From Jiangella asiatica (GTDB taxonomy: Bacteria; Actinomycetota; Actinomycetes; Jiangellales; Jiangellaceae): a DNA stretch of 64,000 nucleotides. The notes under the pieces were generated by a model that was not told the origin of the DNA, searched no databases, and saw only the letters and a program-made list of their open reading frames with translations. Shown in pieces: positions 24,714 through 32,627 of this stretch. A program made the position numbers and the translations under genes. The stretch lies in the NCBI RefSeq assembly GCF_004349065.1, contig NZ_SMKZ01000001.1, forward strand, positions 186,001-250,000, given 5' to 3'. Every line of letters begins with the position of its first letter. Position 1 is the first letter of the stretch.

Positions 24714-24776
24714 GTGCCGTTCTTCGGAACCTCTATCTGCGGCAGGGACGGGCCGCCCGGCTCCCGCGCGCACTGA
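24714..24776 (+). CDS. Possible 20-residue upstream peptide
   Basis: A GTG with GGAGGT 5 nt upstream opens a 20-codon frame reading V-P-F-F-G-T-S-I-C-G-R-D-G-P-P-G-S-R-A-H then TGA. The strong ribosome site is the only support. It could be a leader peptide controlling the lipoprotein gene that starts 184 bp downstream, because a hairpin (24801-24817) follows it. I recognise no family. Confidence 0.35.
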   Translation: MPFFGTSICGRDGPPGSRAH

Positions 24777-24800
24777 CACCGGCCGCTGACGCTGCCGTCC

Positions 24801-24817
24801 GGCGAGGATGCCTCGCC
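24801..24817 (+). promoter_or_regulatory. Hairpin in the leader of the SGNH lipoprotein gene
   Basis: GGCGAGG and CCTCGCC form a 7-bp stem with a 3-nt loop, followed after three bases by a pyrimidine-rich tract TTCATCTTCTTCC. It lies between the possible upstream peptide and the lipoprotein start. It could be a weak attenuator or just local structure. The remaining bases up to 24960 hold no further feature I recognise. Confidence 0.3.
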
Positions 24818-24960
24818 GCCTTCATCTTCTTCCGCTCCGCGGGGCGGTCGCGCCTGCCCAGGCGGCGATGCCCGCGCGAGCGACCCTCTTTCGACGCCTG
24901 CTGAGCCCTGAGCGCGCTCACCGCTGCCTTCGCAGCCGTCCGAGCGTCCAGGAGTTCACC

Positions 24961-25782
24961 ATGCCCTCGTTCACCCTGCCCAGCTTCGGCCTGCCCGCGT
25001 TCGCCCTGCTCGCCGCCGTCGTCGTCAGCAGCTCCGGGTGCGCGCAGGACACCGAGGAACTGCGGGCCATCGCGGCCAGACCGGCGGACGCCGTCGCCGC
25101 ACCCCTCGGCGCGAAGTACGGGCCAGCCGGGCCGCCGCTGGGCCTGCCGCCGGTAGCGGACCCCGAACTGGCGCCGTACGGCTCCGGCCGGCTCGGCCCG
25201 TGGGAGGACTACGAGCTCACCCTCAGCACGCCGGAGCAGTTCGCGGACGTCCTCGCAGCGAACGGGCTGCTCGTGGTCGGCGACTCGATCGGGTCGGCGG
25301 TGTCGCGCGAGTGCGCGGCCGTCGTCGGCACCCGCCACGGCCTGCCGATCGCCGTGAACACCTGGCCGAGCCGGCCGACGGCACCGGCGGCGGACTGGAT
25401 CGTCGAGAACGCCGAGCTGATCCCGGACCGGGGGATCGTCGTCGTGTCCGGCGCCAACGACATCTTCGACCCGGACGGCTGGTGGCGCCAGGTCGAGCGG
25501 GTGGTCGATGCCGCCGACGGTAAGCCGGTCTACTGGCTCACCGTCCACGTCGACCGGTGGGCTCTGCCGGACGAGGTGCGGGCGGCGGACCGGCGCAACT
25601 CTGCCTGGGTCAACGACCAGCTCCGCTGGCTGGCCGAGCGGCATCCCGGGCTCGTGCTGGTGGAGTGGGACGCCGCGCTGACCCCCGACGCCGCGGCGAC
25701 CCTGCTCGACGACGGCGTCCATCCCTCGCCAGCCGGCATCGACACCTGGTGTGGCCAGGTCACGTCGGCGATGGGGCTCTGA
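24961..25782 (+). CDS. Secreted SGNH-hydrolase-like protein, probably a lipoprotein
   Basis: A 273-residue exported protein. A hydrophobic signal (about 8-22) ends at S-S-S-G-C (Cys27), a weak lipobox because the -3 position is Ser. The SGNH blocks are visible: block I V-V-G-D-S-I-G near 104, block III S-G-A-N-D near 162 and block V D-D-G-V-H-P-S near 255, giving the Ser, Gly/Asn and Asp-His catalytic elements. Such enzymes deacylate or transfer O-acyl groups on polysaccharide. Position after the sugar genes and before a PP-loop enzyme suggests it edits the glycopolymer outside the cell (inference). I chose the ATG at 24961 because the signal peptide starts there. Confidence 0.75.
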   Translation: MPSFTLPSFGLPAFALLAAVVVSSSGCAQDTEELRAIAARPADAVAAPLGAKYGPAGPPLGLPPVADPELAPYGSGRLGPWEDYELTLSTPEQFADVLAANGLLVVGDSIGSAVSRECAAVVGTRHGLPIAVNTWPSRPTAPAADWIVENAELIPDRGIVVVSGANDIFDPDGWWRQVERVVDAADGKPVYWLTVHVDRWALPDEVRAADRRNSAWVNDQLRWLAERHPGLVLVEWDAALTPDAAATLLDDGVHPSPAGIDTWCGQVTSAMGL

Positions 25783-25783
25783 C

Positions 25784-25909
25784 GTGGACCACCGGTGGCG
25801 CCGTGGCGACTGGCTGGTGCTCGCCGTTTTGTTGATCCTGCTGATGGCGGTCGTGGCGGCGGGATGGGACGAACCACCGACCTCGTGGCTCGACCGCGAC
25901 TTCCGGTGA
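25784..25909 (+). CDS. Small single-span membrane protein (41 aa)
   Basis: GTG one base after the lipoprotein stop opens a 41-codon frame. It has a basic N-terminus (V-D-H-R-W-R-R-G-D-W), one hydrophobic helix (about 11-27: L-V-L-A-V-L-L-I-L-L-M-A-V-V-A-A-G) and a short polar tail ending D-R-D-F-R. The tight spacing and clean membrane-segment composition favour a real small protein. No family is recognised. Confidence 0.5.
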   Translation: MDHRWRRGDWLVLAVLLILLMAVVAAGWDEPPTSWLDRDFR

Positions 25910-26013
25910 ATGACGCGATCATCTAGCGCCGACTCTCGATTTGGTGCAACCTAATCGGCACCCCGCGAGTGTTCACGGGTGATGACAACGCAACGGTGCG
26001 TTGGAGGGGGCTG

Positions 26014-27963
26014 ATGATCTTCTTTTCTTGGTTCGCGGTGCGGCGCCCGCTGCCCGACTGTCGCGAGCTGTTGCTCAGCCGGATCGAGCGGTTCGCCGCC
26101 GCCCGGACCAACCCGGAGTGGACGCGAGTTCTGCGGTACGGCCCGGGCTGGGGCGTGTTCGCGGCCGCGCCCGCGGCGGGCGGCTGGCAGTGGGAGCTGC
26201 TCGCCGACGACGACGAGCTCACGGTGGTCTCGACGGCACCGCCGGTCGGGCTGGAGCCGGACGTCGTCACGGCGGGCCCCGCGGCGTTGGGCCGGGCGGC
26301 ACTGCGCGGTGGCGGCATCGGGGCCGGCGTCGGCGGCAGCGGCGTCGTGCCGCCGTTCGGCCTGCTCGCCCTCGACCAGGCGGCCGGCCGGTTCAGCCTC
26401 ACCCAGGACTGGCTGGGCATGGCCCGTATGTTCGAGTACTCCTCCCAAGGGCTGGTGACCTTCTCCAGCAGCCCTGTCATGCCGCCCTACGTGCTCGGCG
26501 ACCGCCTGGTCCCGGACGAGGACGGCTGGTCGCGGTACCTGGGCGGCGGCATCTTCGGCGGCTCCAGCACCCCCGTCCGCGGCGTACGCGGGCTTCCGGC
26601 CGGTGCGGTGCGCGCCGGCCGGCGACTGGACGACGGGACTTGGCGGACCGGCCTGACGCACGGCGAGCGGATCGACGACCTCCTCACCGGCCCGGCGACG
26701 TCTGCGGCGCAGTCACTGGCGGCGACGGCGTCGGGCCTGCGCCGCGCGGGCGCCGGCCTGGCCGCGCTGTGGCCCGGCGAGGTCCGCCTGGGCCTGTCCG
26801 GTGGCAAGGACTCCCGGCTGGTCGCCGCCGCGCTGGTGTCGGCCGGTCTGCGCCCGCGGCTGTTCACTCGCGACGACAACCCGGCCGAGACGACGACGGC
26901 GACGGAGCTCGTCGGGCGGGTCCGCGACGCCCGCGGCCTCGAGCTGCCCCACGACATCGTCCCGACGGTCACGAAGGCCCAGGTCAGCGTCGAGAGCTTG
27001 GCCGCGCGGGCGCGCCAGCTGCTGCAGCGTTACGAGTTCGGCTACGGCAGCAGCTACCTGCTCCGCCCGGCCGTCGGCCTGGCGTGGCCGGCCGCCCTGG
27101 CCGCGCCCACCGTCGGAGGCGCCATGGGCGAGATCGCGACCGCGAGATGGATACCGCACTCCTGGCCGGGCCAGGACGGCAAGGTCGACGGCGCCGCGCT
27201 GCGCTCGGTCCTGAACCACGTGCTGGCCTCGGAGATCCAGCCGGAATGGCAGACCGGCGACACCCGCCGCCGGCTGGCCATCGCCGTCGAGGAGGTCGTC
27301 GAACGCGGCGCCCGGCTCGGCCTCGACGCCGTCGGCACCGTGCACCTGACATACCTGGCCGAGCGGATGCGGGTGTGGAGCTCGGCCGGATTCCACGTCA
27401 ACCAGGTGGCGCCGCTGCTGACGGCGGAGTTTGTACGGTCGGCGTTTGCGATGACGCTGGAGGAGAAACGGGCGCGGGCCATCCACACCGGGCTGATCGA
27501 CTCGCTGGTGCCGGAGTGGGCCGGCGTGCCGTTCATCCCGAACACCGCAGGGCTGGCCCCGTCGGCGATCCCGCGGATCTGGGACGGCGACGGCGTCGAG
27601 GTGCTGGCCGAGATGGTCGCCAGGCCGCCGGGTCCGCTGCTCGACCTCTTCGACCGCGTCAGCATCGAGGACGCCTTCGACCGGGTACGAGCGGGCGACG
27701 GCACCGGCAAGGACGACGCGGCGCTGCGCAACGTCGTCGTGCTGGCCACGGCCGAGGACCTGTTCGACGAGCTCAACGCCGAGGTGCGGGCGCTCGTGCA
27801 GGTGCCGCGGCCGCTGCCGGTACCGTCGCGCAGCCGCTACCGGCAGGCCCGCCGCCGGGCTGCCCAGGTGCTGCCGCAGCCGATCCTGGGCGCGGCGCTG
27901 CAGGCGCGCGACCTGGCACGCGGGCGGCGCACGCCCGCGGACGGCGGCTCAGTCGCCGGCTGA
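26014..27963 (+). CDS. Asparagine-synthetase-like PP-loop protein without glutaminase cysteine
   Basis: A 649-residue protein related to AsnB. GGAGGGGG 3-4 nt before the ATG fixes the start, which reads M-I-F-F-S-W-F. True glutamine-hydrolysing AsnB starts Met-Cys, so the N-terminal nucleophile is absent and the first about 200 residues are a degenerate Ntn-like domain. The synthetase domain (about 230-520) has the ATP pyrophosphatase loop L-S-G-G-K-D-S-R near 267. Relatives in polysaccharide clusters (for example WbpS in Pseudomonas O6) amidate uronic acid carboxyls. The window makes several UDP-uronates, so amidation or aminoacylation of a uronate with free amine donor is plausible (inference). 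It is convergent with the acyltransferase gene, with 15 bp overlap. Confidence 0.75.
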   Translation: MIFFSWFAVRRPLPDCRELLLSRIERFAAARTNPEWTRVLRYGPGWGVFAAAPAAGGWQWELLADDDELTVVSTAPPVGLEPDVVTAGPAALGRAALRGGGIGAGVGGSGVVPPFGLLALDQAAGRFSLTQDWLGMARMFEYSSQGLVTFSSSPVMPPYVLGDRLVPDEDGWSRYLGGGIFGGSSTPVRGVRGLPAGAVRAGRRLDDGTWRTGLTHGERIDDLLTGPATSAAQSLAATASGLRRAGAGLAALWPGEVRLGLSGGKDSRLVAAALVSAGLRPRLFTRDDNPAETTTATELVGRVRDARGLELPHDIVPTVTKAQVSVESLAARARQLLQRYEFGYGSSYLLRPAVGLAWPAALAAPTVGGAMGEIATARWIPHSWPGQDGKVDGAALRSVLNHVLASEIQPEWQTGDTRRRLAIAVEEVVERGARLGLDAVGTVHLTYLAERMRVWSSAGFHVNQVAPLLTAEFVRSAFAMTLEEKRARAIHTGLIDSLVPEWAGVPFIPNTAGLAPSAIPRIWDGDGVEVLAEMVARPPGPLLDLFDRVSIEDAFDRVRAGDGTGKDDAALRNVVVLATAEDLFDELNAEVRALVQVPRPLPVPSRSRYRQARRRAAQVLPQPILGAALQARDLARGRRTPADGGSVAG

Positions 27964-30108
27964 CTCCGCCGCGTCGACCTGCTGGGCGAGGTAGGGCGCC
28001 AGCGCCCGGGCGTACTCGTCGGTGAGATGGCTGGTGTCGCGGTAGACGACCAGGTCGCCGACGACCGCATAGCACGTGGAGTCGTCGCAGAACCGGTCGG
28101 TGAGGTCGACGAGGTGCACGCGGGGATCCGCCACCTCGTCGACGGCGGCCGTCTGCGGGTCGTCCGGCAGGTCCTCGGCCGCGGTGGCGCAATCATTGCG
28201 GTCCGGATGCGACAGCAGGCAGTCGGGCACGCTGTCGTCGCCGCGGGTGGGCGGGACGTCCCTGATGACGTAGACCTGTTTGCCGGCCGCGCTCCAGGAC
28301 TGCCACACCGAGCCGAAGCCGTCGGCGGCCGGGTCGTCCAAGGGGGTGTCCGCATCGGCGAACTCGTAGGCGCTGGAGAACGCCGACGTGAACACCGCCG
28401 AGATGCGCTCGTCGGCGGCGATCGTCGCCTCGACCTCACGGCCCCATGCCAGGCAGCTGTCGCCGGCTTCGTCGGTCTGCTCGTTGTCAAGGAGGCGCCG
28501 GGCGTGGGTGACCGGGCAGGACGCCTTCGTGTACGTGATCACCTGCCAGTTCCGCTCGCGGCCGAGTGCGTCGAAGGTGGCGAACCAGTGGGTGGTGTGA
28601 GAGTCGCCGACCAGCGCGACCACCCGGTCCGGTGTCTCGGACTCCGACCCGATGGTGCAGGTCTTGACGTCCGGGGTGGTGATGCCCTGCTGGCAACCGG
28701 GATAGGTGGCCGCGTGGTTCTGCTCGACCACGACCTCCGGCGGGACGACCAGCTCGTCCGAACCCTCGGGAGCTCCGCAGCCGTCCTCCATCGCCGCGGG
28801 GCCGACGCAGTCGTCGCCGGCGGTGGTGAACACGTCATCGCCGAGGACCGACTCGGCCGACGCCTCCGCGGCGTCCGCCCGGCGGTCGAGCTCGGTGGTG
28901 ATGCCGACGGTGCCGGCGACGACGACGGCCATGCCGGCGCCGGCGAAGGCGAAGCTGCGCCACGGCACGGCGGACAGCGTGCGCTGCCGGCGCATCGGGT
29001 CCTCGACGTAGGCCTTGCTCAGCCAGGCCAGCACCAGGGTGGCGGCGAAGATGCCGAGCTTGTCGACGGTGCGCAGGTCGACGCCGGTGACGTACGGGAC
29101 GCAGATGATGAGCGGCCAGTGCCACAGGTACACGGAGTAGGAGATGTCGCCGACGAACGTCATGGGGCGGCGGGAGAGCAGCCAGCCGGGCGTCAGCGGC
29201 GTGCCGGAGTAGCCCGCGGCGATGACCGCGGCCGTGCCCAGCACCGGCAGCAGCGCGATCCAGCCGGGGAATAGGCTCTCGCCGTCGAAGATCATGCCGG
29301 CGGTGATGACGGCGATCAGGCCGGCGCCGCCCAGCAGCACGTGAGCGACACGGCCGCGCACGGTTCCGACGACGCCCAGGCCCAGCAGCGCGCCGACCGC
29401 GAACTCCCAGACCCGCGTCGGCGTGACGAAGTACGCGGTGGACGCCTCCCGGGCGGTCGCGATGATGGACCACACCAGCGAGATCGCGCCCAGCGCCCCG
29501 ATGCCGACCGCCAGCACTGCGCGGACACCGTTCGCCCGGCGGGCGGCGTACCGGCCGGTCAGCGCCACGAGCGTCAGCACCAGGATCGGCCAGACCAGGT
29601 AGAACTGCTCCTCGACCGACAGCGACCAGTAGTGCTGTGCCACCGTCGGCACGTTGTCCTGCGCCATGTAGTCGACGGCGTCGCCGGCCAGCGCCCAGTT
29701 CTGGACGTAGAGCGCGCTCGCCGCGATCTGGCGGGCGGTGTCGCTCCACACCGTCGGCGGCAGGAACAGCACCGTCGCCGCCGCGCTCAGCGCCAGCACC
29801 AGCAGCGACGCCGGGAGCAGCCGGCGGATGCGCCGCGCCCAGAACCGGCGCAACGAGATGGTGCCGGTGCGCTGGACCTCACGGAAGATGTGCGCGGTGA
29901 TGAGGTAGCCGGAGATGACGAAGAAGACGTCGACGCCGACGAAGCCGCCGGTCAGCTGGGTGGGCCAGAGATGGAAGACGACGACCAGGAGCACTGCGAC
30001 GGCACGCAGGCCCTGGATCTCCGGCTGGAAGCCGCCGTGCCCGGTGGCGGCCGGGCGTGCCGGTGCCGCCGTAGCCGGCGCAGCGGAGGTGGTGACGGGC
30101 GCTGTCAC
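27949..30108 (-). CDS. Acyltransferase-3/SGNH two-domain O-acetyltransferase (OafA-like)
   Basis: A 719-residue membrane enzyme. The N-terminal acyltransferase-3 domain (about 28-400, some 10-11 transmembrane helices) has the start E-I-Q-G-L-R-A-V-A-V and the conserved histidine in V-V-F-H-L-W-P near 47, R-R-I-R-R-L-L-P near 95 and S-L-S-V-E-E-Q-F-Y near 160. The C-terminal extracellular SGNH domain (about 470-719) has V-G-D-S-H-T-T-H-W near 500 and D-T-S-H-L-T near 695. This combination O-acetylates surface polysaccharides, with AT3 moving the acetyl group across the membrane and SGNH transferring it. It lies 7 bp after the 2-epimerase gene in the same direction, so the two probably share a transcript. 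Confidence 0.92.
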   Translation of the reverse strand: MTAPVTTSAAPATAAPARPAATGHGGFQPEIQGLRAVAVLLVVVFHLWPTQLTGGFVGVDVFFVISGYLITAHIFREVQRTGTISLRRFWARRIRRLLPASLLVLALSAAATVLFLPPTVWSDTARQIAASALYVQNWALAGDAVDYMAQDNVPTVAQHYWSLSVEEQFYLVWPILVLTLVALTGRYAARRANGVRAVLAVGIGALGAISLVWSIIATAREASTAYFVTPTRVWEFAVGALLGLGVVGTVRGRVAHVLLGGAGLIAVITAGMIFDGESLFPGWIALLPVLGTAAVIAAGYSGTPLTPGWLLSRRPMTFVGDISYSVYLWHWPLIICVPYVTGVDLRTVDKLGIFAATLVLAWLSKAYVEDPMRRQRTLSAVPWRSFAFAGAGMAVVVAGTVGITTELDRRADAAEASAESVLGDDVFTTAGDDCVGPAAMEDGCGAPEGSDELVVPPEVVVEQNHAATYPGCQQGITTPDVKTCTIGSESETPDRVVALVGDSHTTHWFATFDALGRERNWQVITYTKASCPVTHARRLLDNEQTDEAGDSCLAWGREVEATIAADERISAVFTSAFSSAYEFADADTPLDDPAADGFGSVWQSWSAAGKQVYVIRDVPPTRGDDSVPDCLLSHPDRNDCATAAEDLPDDPQTAAVDEVADPRVHLVDLTDRFCDDSTCYAVVGDLVVYRDTSHLTDEYARALAPYLAQQVDAAESAGD

Positions 30109-30115
30109 GGCACGC

Positions 30116-31186
30116 TCACCGGGAATGGGTGGCAGCCAGCTCCGACACGACGGCGTGGGCAGCCTTGCCGTCGCCGTAGACGGGGCGCTGAACGGCAGCC
30201 GGCGCGGGGCGCGCGGCCAGGTCGGCGAGGCCGGTCAGGTCGTCGGCCAGGACGTTCCAGCCGTCCTCGAGCGTCTCGACCCACTCGGTCTCGCTGCGCA
30301 GGGTGGTGCACGGGCGGCCCAGCAGGTAGGCCTCCTTCTGCAGGCCGCCGGAGTCGGTGACGACGCCGGCGGCGTGCAGTACCGCGGCGACCATGCCGGG
30401 ATAGGGCAGTGGCTCCGCGGTGCGCAGCGAGCTGCCCGGCCGGGCGAGGTCGATGCCGAACTCGTGGCAGCGGGCGACCAGGCGCGGGTGCGCCAACAGC
30501 AACACCGGGACGTCCAGCCCGGCCATCGACTCGGTGATCGCGCGCAGGCGCTCGGGCCGGTCGGTGTTCTCCGCCCGGTGGATGGTGGCGACGACGTAGG
30601 AGCCGGGTTCCAATCCGGCGGGCAGGGCCGGTGGCGTGTCGCGGACGGCGTCGCGGACCCGGAAGCACACGTCGGTCATGACGTCGCCGACCAGTACCGA
30701 GCGGGCGGCCAGGCCCTCGTCGCGCAGGTGGTCCATCGCGACCTGGGTGGGCGCCAGCAGCAGGTCGGCGGCGTGGTCGGTGAGCACGCGGTTGTGCTCC
30801 TCGGGCATGGCCCGGTTGAACGAGCGCAGCCCGGCCTCCAGGTGCGCGACCGGCAGATGCATCTTCACCGCGGACAGAGCACCGGCCAGCGTGGAGTTCG
30901 TGTCGCCATAGACGAGCACCCAGTCGGGCCGGTGCTCGTCCAGGACGGCGTCGAGGACGGAGAGCATCGACCCGGTCTGTACCCCGTGGCTACCGGAACC
31001 AACGCCCAGGTGGACGTCGGGGTCGGGGATCCTCAGGTCGGCGAAGAAGACGTCGGACATGTTGGAGTCGTAGTGCTGCCCGGTGTGCACGATGACGTGG
31101 GTGTGCGCGGAGTCGGCGAACGCCTCGGCCACGGGCGCGAGCTTGACGAACTGCGGGCGCGCTCCAACGATGCTGAGCACCTTCAT
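30116..31186 (-). CDS. wecB: UDP-N-acetylglucosamine 2-epimerase (non-hydrolysing)
   Basis: Interconverts UDP-GlcNAc and UDP-ManNAc, or the equivalent uronate in WbpI-type enzymes. The 356-residue GT-B-like protein starts I-V-G-A-R-P-Q-F-V-K near residue 5. It carries the active-site regions V-H-T-G-Q-H-Y-D near 40, V-Y-G-D-T-N-S-T near 90, H-L-E-A-G-L-R-S near 110, P-E-E-H-N-R near 122, and T-D-S-G-G-L-Q-K-E near 275. Either role fits: UDP-ManNAc for the divergent dehydrogenase at 31330, or UDP-ManNAc3NAcA after WlbA/C/B. I chose the ATG at 31186 because the conserved N-terminus begins there. Confidence 0.92.
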   Translation of the reverse strand: MKVLSIVGARPQFVKLAPVAEAFADSAHTHVIVHTGQHYDSNMSDVFFADLRIPDPDVHLGVGSGSHGVQTGSMLSVLDAVLDEHRPDWVLVYGDTNSTLAGALSAVKMHLPVAHLEAGLRSFNRAMPEEHNRVLTDHAADLLLAPTQVAMDHLRDEGLAARSVLVGDVMTDVCFRVRDAVRDTPPALPAGLEPGSYVVATIHRAENTDRPERLRAITESMAGLDVPVLLLAHPRLVARCHEFGIDLARPGSSLRTAEPLPYPGMVAAVLHAAGVVTDSGGLQKEAYLLGRPCTTLRSETEWVETLEDGWNVLADDLTGLADLAARPAPAAVQRPVYGDGKAAHAVVSELAATHSR

Positions 31187-31329
31187 GTGGATCCGGCCGT
31201 CCTCGTTGCTGATCGTGGGGTCTCTTGGGCTCTCGGTGTCACTCAGTGTCAATGGCGTGCACGGGCACACGCTGACCCGGGGTAGCCTATACGGCGCCCA
31301 TCTCATCATCGTCACCCCGAGGTCAAGCA

Positions 31330-32625
31330 GTGAGAATCGCCGTTGTCGCACTCGGCAAGATCGGGCTCCCGCTTGCCGTCCAGTTCGCCGGCAAGGGTCA
31401 CGGGGTCGTCGGCGTCGACGTCAACCAGACCGTCGTCGATCTCGTCAACCAGGGCCGTGAGCCGTTCCCCGGCGAGGCCGAGCTGGACATTCGCCTGGCC
31501 GAGGTGGTCGGCGACGGCCGGCTGCGCGCCACGTCGGACTACGCCGACGCCATCCCCGCCGCCGAAGCCGTCGTCGTGGTGGTGCCGCTGTTCGTCGACG
31601 ACGAGACGTGGCAGCCGGACTTCGGCTGGATGGAGGCCGCGACCCGCTCGCTGGCCGCCCATCTCAGGCCGGGCACTCTGGTGTCGTACGAGACGACGCT
31701 GCCGGTCGGCACCACCCGTACCCGGTGGAAGCCGCTGATCGAGAAGGTCTCCGGTCTCAGCGAGGGCGACGACTTCCACCTGGTCTTCTCACCGGAGCGG
31801 GTGCTCACCGGACGGGTCTTCGCCGACCTGCGCAAGTACCCGAAGCTCATCGGCGGGCTGTCCACCGACGGCGCCAAGCACGCGCGGGCGTTCTACGAGG
31901 CCGTCCTCGACTTCGACGACCGGCCCGACCTCGAGCGGGGCAACGGCGTCTGGGACCTCGGCAGCGCCGAGGCAGCGGAGATGGCGAAGCTGGCCGAGAC
32001 TACATATCGAGACGTGAACATCGGCCTGGCCAACCAGTTCGGCCGGTTCGCCGCGGCGCACGGCATCGACGTCTACCAGGTGATCGAGGCGTCCAACTCC
32101 CAGCCCTACAGCCACATCCACCGGCCGGGCATCGCCGTCGGCGGCCACTGCATCCCGGTGTACCCGCGGCTGTACCTGTGGACCGACCCGGAGGCCACGG
32201 TCGTGCGCGCGGCACGCGAGGCCAACGCCGGCATGCCGGCCTACACCGTCGGGCTGGTCGAGGCCGCTTACGGCGACCTCACCGGCGCCCGGGTGGTCGT
32301 GCTCGGCGCCTCCTACCGGGGCAAGGTGAAGGAGACCGCGTTCTCCGGGGTCTTCCCCGCGGTCCAGGCACTGCGCGACAAGGGCGCGCAGGTCCTGGTC
32401 CACGACCCCATGTACAGCGACGACGAGCTCTCCTCGTTCGGGTTCACGCCGTACACGCTGGGCGAGCCGGTCGACGCGGCTGTGGTCCAGGCCGATCATC
32501 CCGAGTACGCCGAGCTCGGCTCCGAGGACCTCCCCGGTGTCCGGGTCCTGGTCGACGGCCGCGACGTCACCGAGGCGGCGCGCTGGAGTGGCGTCACCCG
32601 CGTCGTGGTGGGACGGGCGGCTTAG
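31330..32625 (+). CDS. wecC: Nucleotide-sugar dehydrogenase, probably UDP-N-acetylmannosamine dehydrogenase
   Basis: A 431-residue four-electron UDP-sugar 6-dehydrogenase with a GTG start. The N-terminal Rossmann motif is A-L-G-K-I-G-L-P (8-15). The catalytic cysteine is in A-V-G-G-H-C-I-P-V near 274, and the C-terminal domain has L-G-A-S-Y-R-G-K-V-K-E near 336. It is divergent from the 2-epimerase gene, the usual wecB/wecC pairing, which favours UDP-ManNAc to UDP-ManNAcA. It is clearly different from the ugd product and from the dehydrogenase at 47685. The gene that follows begins 2 bp later. The 143-bp divergent gap has a TTGACA on the minus strand but no convincing -10. Confidence 0.82.
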   Translation: MRIAVVALGKIGLPLAVQFAGKGHGVVGVDVNQTVVDLVNQGREPFPGEAELDIRLAEVVGDGRLRATSDYADAIPAAEAVVVVVPLFVDDETWQPDFGWMEAATRSLAAHLRPGTLVSYETTLPVGTTRTRWKPLIEKVSGLSEGDDFHLVFSPERVLTGRVFADLRKYPKLIGGLSTDGAKHARAFYEAVLDFDDRPDLERGNGVWDLGSAEAAEMAKLAETTYRDVNIGLANQFGRFAAAHGIDVYQVIEASNSQPYSHIHRPGIAVGGHCIPVYPRLYLWTDPEATVVRAAREANAGMPAYTVGLVEAAYGDLTGARVVVLGASYRGKVKETAFSGVFPAVQALRDKGAQVLVHDPMYSDDELSSFGFTPYTLGEPVDAAVVQADHPEYAELGSEDLPGVRVLVDGRDVTEAARWSGVTRVVVGRAA

Positions 32626-32627
32626 AA

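Noticed and set aside
24714-27963. Lasso-peptide cluster idea (short Gly/Asp peptide plus AsnB-like enzyme)
   Set aside because: There is no leader/core layout, no B-protein protease or PqqD-like RRE gene. The AsnB-like protein sits among polysaccharide genes and is larger than usual lasso cyclases.
31224-31252. Perfect TTGACA on the minus strand upstream of the 2-epimerase
   Set aside because: No acceptable -10 box lies 16-18 nt downstream, so it was not called a promoter.
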